Shown here: positions 1-4,555 of the stretch, one piece after another
Numbering within the stretch: the stretch's first letter is position 1
How the letters are laid out: each line of letters opens with the position of its first letter
Assembly (NCBI GenBank): GCA_946644025.1
Contig: CAMPCG010000214.1
Coordinates: 1 to 5,419, forward strand
Direction: 5' to 3'
From: an uncultured Prevotellaceae bacterium
GTDB lineage: Bacteria; Bacteroidota; Bacteroidia; Bacteroidales; Bacteroidaceae
DNA length: 5,419 nt
Notes under the pieces: model-generated
What the model saw: the letters and a program-made list of their open reading frames with translations, nothing else
What the model was told of the DNA's origin: nothing
Databases searched by the model: none
Made by a program: the position numbers and the translations under genes

Positions 1-1238
1 TGGCCGTCGATGTTCACAATGTCGAAGAGCAGTCCCGGTGCCCACGAGCCGATGCTGCCGCTGAATCCCAGCGACTCCTCGCCCTCGCACTGCACGAAGG
101 CGTTAGGCCCGGCGGCGCAGTAGCCTGCAGCGAAGTCGTGGATGCCCTGCCGCGAGATGCACCGCTGGAAGAGCGTCTGCTGTCCGCGGGTGAGGAACAC
201 CTGTCGCCGCCAGCCGCCCACCTCGGAGACGGGCTCCTGGGCGATGCAGTCCTCGACGGTCACGCGGCTGGTCTGCCGGCACAGGTTGACCGCCGACCCG
301 GCGAAATGGCGGAACGTGACGCGGCGCACCCATCCGTCGCGTACATTATTTATATAGATACCGTCCCAGCAATGGTCCTCGTCCTTCGGGTTCCAGTCGT
401 TCACAGCGCTCTCCAGCGAGAGGTCCTCCACGCCGCACTCGCTAATCTCGCCCTCGTGACGGCCGCCGACGATGTAGGCCCCGCCAAACTCGCGGCTGAT
501 GGACGTGGTGATGGGAGCGTCGAGCACGAGCGTGTCACCCCGCACACCGACCACGGTACGGTCCCATCGCAGCTCCACGTCCGTGGGTTTCCAGCCCGTG
601 TAGTCCAGTCCGCCACCGAAGTCGCCCATACCCAGGTGGTCAATCCACTGTTGCGTGCAAGGCCGCACGATGGTTATCCTTTGTTGGGGAGTGAAGGGGG
701 AGTGAAGGGGAAGTGAAGTGAAAGGGACGATGGTAGCACCGGCAGGAATATACTCTGCCGAAATGCGCAGTGTATCCTGAACGCCAAAAGTAACGTCCCT
801 TTCACTCCCTTTCACTCCCTTAGAGGGTGCTCCCTCGACATATATCATCGCCCCGCGGTCCACTCCGTACTTCACGAGGCGGGTCTTTTCGCGGCCCATG
901 CCCCTGAGCACCACGCCGCTGGCCGCGATGCGCAGCGGTCGCTCCAGTCGGAACACGCCCTCGCCCAGCAGCACCGCGCCGCGACGGCCATGTGCGTCGG
1001 CCTTCATCGCCGACACGTGGTCGATGGCCTGCTGAATCATGGCCGAGCAGTCGCCCTCCTGCCACTCCACCATGGCGGCGACGGCAACGGCGGGCACGGC
1101 CTCTTCGCTGGCGCGATAGCCGCAGGTGCTGTAGTCCATGGGCACGTAGAGCGTGGGCTTCGGTTTCTTTGCGGGCGCAGCAACGACGCAACACACCGAC
1201 AGGCTCACAAGGAGCATCGCTATAGGTCTCTTCATCAT
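1..1238 (-). CDS. Exported right-handed beta-helix protein, pectate-lyase superfamily (partial, C-terminus outside window)
   Basis: The frame is open from ATG at 1238 (a second ATG follows at 1235) to the left edge, giving 412 residues with no stop seen. Residues 1-23 look like a signal peptide: MMKR, a hydrophobic stretch LLVSLSVCCVVAA, then APA before KKPKP. The Cys pair at 16-17 lacks a good lipobox, so signal peptidase I cleavage is likelier than a lipoprotein. Residues 87-122 (GAVLLGEGVFRLERPLRI, then VVLRGMGREKTRLV) match the first beta-helix coil of Pectate_lyase_3-type proteins. Residues 148-245 look like an inserted beta-rich module carrying a WIDHLGM segment and LRWDRTVVGV. From about 256 the helix resumes with rungs such as GVEDLSLESA, WDGIYINNVRDGWVRRVTF and SRVTVEDCIA. 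The fold suggests polysaccharide lyase or hydrolase activity in the periplasm or at the surface, but no catalytic residue can be assigned, so the substrate is unknown. Residues 140-148 and 171-185 are encoded by a low-complexity inverted repeat. A promoter at 1371-1342 would give a leader of about 100 nt. Confidence 0.85.
   Translation of the reverse strand, partial: MMKRPIAMLLVSLSVCCVVAAPAKKPKPTLYVPMDYSTCGYRASEEAVPAVAVAAMVEWQEGDCSAMIQQAIDHVSAMKADAHGRRGAVLLGEGVFRLERPLRIAASGVVLRGMGREKTRLVKYGVDRGAMIYVEGAPSKGVKGSERDVTFGVQDTLRISAEYIPAGATIVPFTSLPLHSPFTPQQRITIVRPCTQQWIDHLGMGDFGGGLDYTGWKPTDVELRWDRTVVGVRGDTLVLDAPITTSISREFGGAYIVGGRHEGEISECGVEDLSLESAVNDWNPKDEDHCWDGIYINNVRDGWVRRVTFRHFAGSAVNLCRQTSRVTVEDCIAQEPVSEVGGWRRQVFLTRGQQTLFQRCISRQGIHDFAAGYCAAGPNAFVQCEGEESLGFSGSIGSWAPGLLFDIVNIDG
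685..821. repeat. Inverted pair of GGGAGTGAAA-type tandem repeats inside the beta-helix gene
   Basis: The left-coordinate arm (685-729) reads on the plus strand as imperfect tandem copies of gagtgaaggg/aagtgaaggg. The other arm (794-821) is in the opposite orientation; its minus strand carries two tandem copies of GGGAGTGAAA followed by GGGACG. The arms share an exact 13-bp inverted match (717-729 agtgaaagggacg against 794-806 cgtccctttcact) with 64 bp between them. Both arms are translated in frame: 821-794 gives KGVKGSERD (residues 140-148) and 728-685 gives VPFTSLPLHSPFTPQ (171-185). Purine/pyrimidine-skewed GTGAAGGG-like tracts are, from memory, common between genes in Prevotella and Bacteroides, so an origin as an inserted repeat is inferred. 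Confidence 0.7.
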
Positions 1239-1264
1239 CTCTGTGACAATTATAATAGTTACAG

Positions 1265-1330
1265 TAGGAGGCGACGTGTCCCCCGTCGCAATCCAGCAGA
1301 CTGTTGCGACGTGAGACACGTCGCCTCCTA
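1265..1330. repeat. 66-bp near-perfect palindrome in the leader of the beta-helix gene
   Basis: The outer arms 1265-1280 (taggaggcgacgtgtc) and 1315-1330 (gacacgtcgcctccta) are perfect 16-bp inverted complements. The inner arms 1284-1291 (cgtcgcaa) and 1304-1311 (ttgcgacg) add 8 bp after a 3 x 3 internal loop (ccc/tga). A further cag/ctg pairing (1294-1296 with 1301-1303) can close a caga tetraloop. No T-tract directly follows on either strand, so it does not look like an intrinsic terminator. It lies between the minus-strand promoter (1371-1342) and the ATG at 1238, so RNA from that promoter would start with this hairpin. Its form suits an interspersed palindromic (REP- or MITE-like) element, but copy number cannot be seen from one window. 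A leader regulatory structure is the alternative. Confidence 0.75.
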
Positions 1331-1341
1331 ATTGTGCGCTG

Positions 1342-1371
1342 CAAAGATACGCCTTTTTTTATAAAACGCAA
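1342..1371 (-). promoter_or_regulatory. Bacteroidetes-type promoter for the beta-helix gene
   Basis: On the minus strand TTG (1371-1369) is followed, after exactly 19 nt, by TATCTTTG (1349-1342). This fits the Bacteroidetes primary-sigma consensus TTG, 19-21 nt, TAnnTTTG. Transcription should begin near 1335 and leave a leader of about 97 nt, containing the palindrome, before the ATG at 1238. A closer candidate, TATAATTG about 12 nt before the ATG, has one mismatch to TAnnTTTG and no suitably spaced TTG. Confidence 0.7.
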
Positions 1372-1529
1372 TAGCAATCCCCGTTTTTTTCACGATGAAT
1401 GCCGACCTTTCCCTACCGTCTGCTACGTTGCGGCTCGGTCAGTGCACAAAGCGGCGAGCTGCTTCCGTAATTTATAGAACATACTTCTATAGAGCACATC
1501 TTAAAAAAATGCTAAATCGTAGGGGCGGA

Positions 1530-1561
1530 TTAGGCAGTAAGCAACTATTTCCATACCTTTG
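1530..1561 (+). promoter_or_regulatory. Promoter for the sulfatase maturase gene
   Basis: TACCTTTG (1554-1561) is a perfect TAnnTTTG -7 box and matches the box before lysA exactly. The -33 element is weak: tta at 1530-1532 at 21-nt spacing, not TTG. The predicted transcription start near 1568 lies downstream of ATG 1395 and ATG 1509, which argues against both as starts, and about 13 nt before the TTG at 1581. A leader of 12-20 nt would match the arrangement at lysA. Confidence 0.6.
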
Positions 1562-1580
1562 CCGAAAATTCTTTTCGAGC

Positions 1581-2828
1581 TTGGAGATTGCCCCCTTTTC
1601 CCGCCCCCTCTACGTGATGGCGAAGCCCGCAGGCAGCCTTTGCAACCTGCGGTGCGACTATTGCTACTACCTGGAGAAGCGCCACCTCTACGCCTCGCGG
1701 CCCGCGTCCGACGGTTTACCCTTCGGTCACGCTCCGCTGCTGATGGACGACCGCACGCTGGAAACGTTCATCGGCCAGTACCTCGAGGCGCAGACGCAGC
1801 CCGAGGTGCTCTTCACCTGGCACGGCGGCGAGCCACTGATGCGCCCCCTGAGCTTCTACCGCCGGGTGGTGGAGCTGCAGCGGCGACTCGCCCGAGGCCG
1901 ACACATCGACAACTGCCTGCAGACGAACGGCACGCTGCTCACCGACGAGTGGTGCCACTTCTTCCGCGAACACAACTGGCTCGTAGGCATCTCCATAGAC
2001 GGGCCGCAGGAGCTGCACGACAGGTACCGGCGCGGACGAGGCGCAGCGCCATCGTGGCAGAGGGTGATGAGGGGCATCGGCCTGCTGCGCAAGCACGGCG
2101 TGGAGTGGAACGCCATGGGCACGGTCAACGCCTGCAATGCCGACCACCCGCTCGAGGTCTACCACTTCTACAAGGCGGCGGGCTGCCAGTACATACAGTT
2201 CACGCCCGTGGTGGAGCGGCTACTGCCCCATGCCGACGGCCGCCACCTGGCCAGTCCCGCCGAGGGCGACGCGCGGCCCGAGGCGATGGCCCCGTTTGCC
2301 GTGGTCCAGGGGCAGTACGGGCGTTTCTGCTGCGCCATCTTCGACGAGTGGGTGCGCCACGACGTGGGGCAGGTCTTTGTACAGCTCTTCGACTCCACGC
2401 TGGCCCGATGGGCTGGCGAGCCGGCGGGACTGTGCAGCATGGGCGAGACCTGCGGACACGTGGGCGTGGTCGAGGCTAACGGCGATGTCTATGCCTGCGA
2501 CCACTTCGTCTTTCCCGAATACCGACTGGGCAATATACATGAGGACAGCATCACGTCCATGATGTACGGCGGACGGCAGCGACGATTCGGACAGGCCAAG
2601 CGCTCCGCCCTACCCCACCGCTGCCGCTCGTGCCGCTGGCTCTTCGCCTGCAACGGCGGCTGCCCCAAGGACCGGTTCTGCCAGACGGACGACGGAGAGG
2701 CCGGGCTGAACTACCTCTGCCAAGACTACCGGCTGTTCTTCGACCACGTGGCTCCCTACATGGACTTCATGAAGGAAGAGCTGCTGCAGGGGCGGCCTCC
2801 GGCAAACGTCATGGCCCTTTGCCCGTAG
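1581..2828 (+). CDS. Anaerobic sulfatase-maturating enzyme (radical SAM/SPASM, formylglycine-generating)
   Basis: This radical SAM enzyme oxidises the active-site Cys or Ser of sulfatases to formylglycine in the cytoplasm, so that they become active without oxygen. With the TTG at 1581 as start it has 415 residues, close to the roughly 410 of Bacteroides ChuR/anSME, and begins MEIAPFSRPLYVMAKPAG as the family does. The SAM cluster motif is C21-x3-C25-x2-C28 (CNLRCDYC), followed by GGEP at 82-85 and SIDGP at 138-142. All eight cysteines expected for the two auxiliary SPASM clusters are present: 285, 291, 306, 348, 351, 357, 361 and 380. D307 right after C306 (CDHF) corresponds to the proposed catalytic base of the Clostridium perfringens enzyme. 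The gene therefore looks complete and active. In-frame ATGs at 1395 and 1509 lie upstream of the promoter, and ATG 1615 would remove conserved residues. No sulfatase is adjacent; one maturase usually serves many distant sulfatases. Confidence 0.93.
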   Translation: MEIAPFSRPLYVMAKPAGSLCNLRCDYCYYLEKRHLYASRPASDGLPFGHAPLLMDDRTLETFIGQYLEAQTQPEVLFTWHGGEPLMRPLSFYRRVVELQRRLARGRHIDNCLQTNGTLLTDEWCHFFREHNWLVGISIDGPQELHDRYRRGRGAAPSWQRVMRGIGLLRKHGVEWNAMGTVNACNADHPLEVYHFYKAAGCQYIQFTPVVERLLPHADGRHLASPAEGDARPEAMAPFAVVQGQYGRFCCAIFDEWVRHDVGQVFVQLFDSTLARWAGEPAGLCSMGETCGHVGVVEANGDVYACDHFVFPEYRLGNIHEDSITSMMYGGRQRRFGQAKRSALPHRCRSCRWLFACNGGCPKDRFCQTDDGEAGLNYLCQDYRLFFDHVAPYMDFMKEELLQGRPPANVMALCP

Positions 2829-2843
2829 TGAAAGGCTCCGTGC

Positions 2844-2887
2844 TTTTTTTTCGTCCATTGCGCGGCCCGAGAGGCCGCCAGCGCAAT
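2844..2887 (+). terminator. Possible weak terminator after the sulfatase maturase gene
   Basis: A run of eight T (2844-2851) follows the TAG stop by 15 nt, but only a 5-bp stem (cctttg.../...aaagg) precedes it. Just downstream a stronger hairpin can form: attgcgcggcc (2857-2867) pairs with ggccgc (2873-2878) and gcaat (2883-2887), with a 4-nt bulge and cgaga loop, but it is followed only by ttctg. Neither is a standard intrinsic terminator. lysA has its own promoter, so some termination here is plausible. Confidence 0.3.
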
Positions 2888-2902
2888 TTCTGCGCCCGAT
2901 GT

Positions 2903-2933
2903 TTGGCGCTTTCGGCTTTTCTTCGTACCTTTG
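2903..2933 (+). promoter_or_regulatory. Promoter for lysA
   Basis: TTG (2903-2905), a 20-nt spacer and TACCTTTG (2926-2933) match the Bacteroidetes primary-sigma consensus exactly. The expected start near 2940 leaves a leader of about 15 nt before ATG 2955. The short leader has no room for a lysine riboswitch, and none is seen. Confidence 0.8.
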
Positions 2934-2954
2934 TCGCCGTAATATCAGTGATTT

Positions 2955-4115
2955 ATGATGAAAGGTACGTTCCCCCTCGACAAGTTTGCGCAGCTGCGCA
3001 CCCCGTTTTACTATTACGACATGGAGCTGCTGCGGCAGACGCTCGACACCATCAACCGCGAGGCCGGCCGCCACGAGGGCTTCGTGGTACACTACGCCGT
3101 AAAGGCTAACGCCAACCTGAAGGTGCTGCGCGCCATCCGACAGGCCGGACTGGGCGCCGACTGCGTGAGCGGCGGAGAGATAGAGGTCTGCGTAAGGGCC
3201 GGATTCCCAGGAGGGAAGATTGTCTACGCCGGAGTGGGAAAGAGCGACTGGGAGATAGAGCTGGGCCTGGACCACGACATCTTCTGCTTCAACGTGGAGA
3301 GCATTCCCGAGCTGGAGGTCATCAACGCGCTGGCAGCGGCCCGGGGAAAGGTGGCGCGCGTGGCCTTCCGCCTGAACCCCAACGTGGGGGCTCACACCCA
3401 CGCCAACATCACCACGGGGCTGGCCGAGAACAAGTTCGGCATTGCCATGCGCGACATGATTCCCGTCATGGAGCGCGCGGCAGAGATGAAGAACGTGAGC
3501 GTCGTGGGGCTGCACTTCCACATAGGCTCGCAGATACTCGACATGGGCGACTTCCAGGCGCTGTGCAACCGCGTGAACGAGCTGCAGCAGGAGCTAGAGC
3601 GACACCACCTCAGCGTGGAGCACATCAACGTAGGCGGCGGACTGGGCATAGACTACCAGCACCCCAACCGCGTGCCCATAGCCGACTTCCGCGCCTACTT
3701 CGACACCTTCGCCCGACAGCTGAAGCTGCGCCCCGGCCAGACGCTCCACTTCGAGCTGGGACGAGCCGTGGTGGCCCAGATGGGGACGCTCATCACGCGA
3801 ACATTATATATTAAGGAGGGGGCGGTGAAGAAGTTTGCCATCGTCGACGCGGGATTCACCGACCTCATACGCCCTGCACTCTACCAGGCCTACCACAAGA
3901 TAGAGAACATCACGAGCGACGGCCCGCTCGAGACCTACGACGTGGTGGGCCCCATCTGCGAGTCGACCGACGTCTTTGCCAAACAGACCGACCTGAACAG
4001 GTGCCAGCGGGGCGACCTGCTGGCCATACGCTCCGCAGGGGCTTACGGCGAAATCATGGCTTCGCAATACAACTGCCGCCCATTGCCCAAGGGCTACGTC
4101 AGCGACGAACTATAA
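2955..4115 (+). CDS. lysA: Diaminopimelate decarboxylase
   Basis: LysA is a PLP enzyme of fold type III that decarboxylates meso-diaminopimelate to L-lysine, the last step of lysine synthesis, in the cytoplasm. The 386 residues show the whole family pattern: HYAVKANAN with the PLP lysine at K50, HIGSQ at 189-193, the phosphate-binding GGGLG at 227-231, ELGR at 267-270 (EPGR in many relatives), DAGFTDLIRPALY at 298-310, the GPICESTD segment at 332-339 with active-site C335, and GAYG at 362-365. CESTD together with DLIRPALY separates it from carboxynorspermidine decarboxylase and arginine or ornithine decarboxylases of the same fold. Two ATGs overlap at 2955 and 2958; the first is chosen, with little difference. 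The gene stands alone with its own promoter; no aspartokinase or other lysine gene is in view. A start-less coding frame follows its stop directly. Confidence 0.95.
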   Translation: MMKGTFPLDKFAQLRTPFYYYDMELLRQTLDTINREAGRHEGFVVHYAVKANANLKVLRAIRQAGLGADCVSGGEIEVCVRAGFPGGKIVYAGVGKSDWEIELGLDHDIFCFNVESIPELEVINALAAARGKVARVAFRLNPNVGAHTHANITTGLAENKFGIAMRDMIPVMERAAEMKNVSVVGLHFHIGSQILDMGDFQALCNRVNELQQELERHHLSVEHINVGGGLGIDYQHPNRVPIADFRAYFDTFARQLKLRPGQTLHFELGRAVVAQMGTLITRTLYIKEGAVKKFAIVDAGFTDLIRPALYQAYHKIENITSDGPLETYDVVGPICESTDVFAKQTDLNRCQRGDLLAIRSAGAYGEIMASQYNCRPLPKGYVSDEL

Positions 4116-4116
4116 A

Positions 4117-4503
4117 TCCCCTAAAAACCAACGGCTCTTCCCCGACAGGCCCTACTTCGTCATCCACAGCATAGGCAGCGGCACCAACAAGATTCATGTC
4201 AACCAAGCCGGAAGAGCCATCTGCAGCCACAGCAACATCGTCGTCGAGGGAGATGCACCACTCAACATCGACTCACCCTACGGCATTAACTTCTACGACA
4301 CACACTACCTGTTGATACATCTGAAAGCCGACTTCTACGACAAGGCCTCATACCACCCCTTGACATCCGACGACCATCCTGCAGGTAAATATGTGGACAT
4401 CATCCTCAGGCCAGAGGAAAAGGCTGCGTACACCTACCGCTTTTATGGCGAGAAGCGCAAACTGGCCAACCGGCTGGGCACCATCGACATGCCCGAAGGC
4501 TAA
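4117..4503 (+). pseudogene. Start-less coding remnant of unknown family after lysA
   Basis: Reading in the +1 frame relative to lysA, an open frame runs through the lysA stop and ends at TAA 4501-4503. From 4117 it gives 128 residues. It looks truly coding: most codons end in C or G as in the neighbours, and the translation is normal in composition (segments RPYFVIHSIGSGTNKIHV, SPYGINFYDTHYLLIHLKAD, GKYVDIILRPEEKAAYTYRF). No ATG or GTG occurs in frame between the upstream TGA inside lysA and the end of the first half; the first usable start is TTG at 4312, which would leave only 63 residues and discard well-coded sequence. No promoter box precedes it. I do not recognise the family. The likeliest reading is the 3' part of a gene whose 5' end was lost. 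Other readings are a sequencing error, an unusual start, or a +1 frameshift fused to LysA. Confidence 0.5.
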
Positions 4504-4505
4504 GA

Positions 4506-4538
4506 AAAGGCCTGCCCTCGCAACGGGGGCAGGCCTTT
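4506..4538. terminator. Bidirectional intrinsic terminator between converging genes
   Basis: aaaggcctgccc (4506-4517) and gggcaggccttt (4527-4538) form a perfect 12-bp stem with a 9-nt loop. It lies 2 nt after the stop of the plus-strand frame and 17 nt beyond the stop of the minus-strand GH57 gene. The A/T ends of the stem give short U-tracts in both directions (uuuauc on plus, uuuucuu on minus), so it can end both converging transcripts. Confidence 0.85.
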
Positions 4539-4555
4539 ATCATAAAAGAAAACAA

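Larger units (their letters stand above)
1239..1580. other. Intergenic region between divergent genes, with possible second repeat at 1415-1510
   Basis: These 342 bp carry the palindrome and both divergent promoters listed separately. The remaining part, about 1381-1530, has no recognisable protein signal. Its plus frame is open and in phase with the maturase from ATG 1395 and ATG 1509, but the translation is rich in Arg and Lys and unlike any maturase N-terminus. Two small hairpins can be read: 1430-1437 with 1455-1462 (8 pairs, one G-U, 17-nt loop), and tatagaa 1473-1479 with ttctata 1485-1491 (7 bp, 5-nt loop). The stretch around gttgcggctcggtcagtgca (1428-1447) looks to me like a recurring Bacteroidales intergenic repeat, but this is recollection and not shown here. 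Confidence 0.5.

Noticed and set aside
138..716. 192-residue plus-strand open frame
   Set aside because: Antisense shadow of the beta-helix gene; composition is Ala/Arg/Val-rich and shows no family signal, while the minus frame has a signal peptide and beta-helix rungs.
1176..1238. Lipoprotein signal on the beta-helix protein (Cys 16/17)
   Set aside because: The residues before Cys (LSV-C) do not fit a lipobox with Gly/Ala/Ser at -1; the APA site at 21-23 is a better signal peptidase I site.
1265..1330. Palindrome as an intrinsic terminator
   Set aside because: No T-tract directly follows on either strand, and on the minus strand it lies between a good promoter and a start codon.
820..1377. 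185-residue minus-strand frame starting at 1377
   Set aside because: It is an alternative frame of the beta-helix gene, very Arg-rich, runs through the leader palindrome, and starts upstream of the predicted transcription start.
1395..1580. N-terminal extension of the sulfatase maturase from ATG 1395 or 1509
   Set aside because: No similarity to family N-termini, both starts lie upstream of the -7 box at 1554-1561, and the length would exceed the family norm.
2610..3521. 303-residue minus-strand open frame
   Set aside because: Antisense of the maturase end and lysA; it crosses the lysA promoter and has a His/Val-rich shadow composition.
2955..4115. Carboxynorspermidine or arginine/ornithine decarboxylase instead of LysA
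   Set aside because: The GPICESTD, DLIRPALY and HIGSQ segments, and the 386-residue length, fit diaminopimelate decarboxylase.
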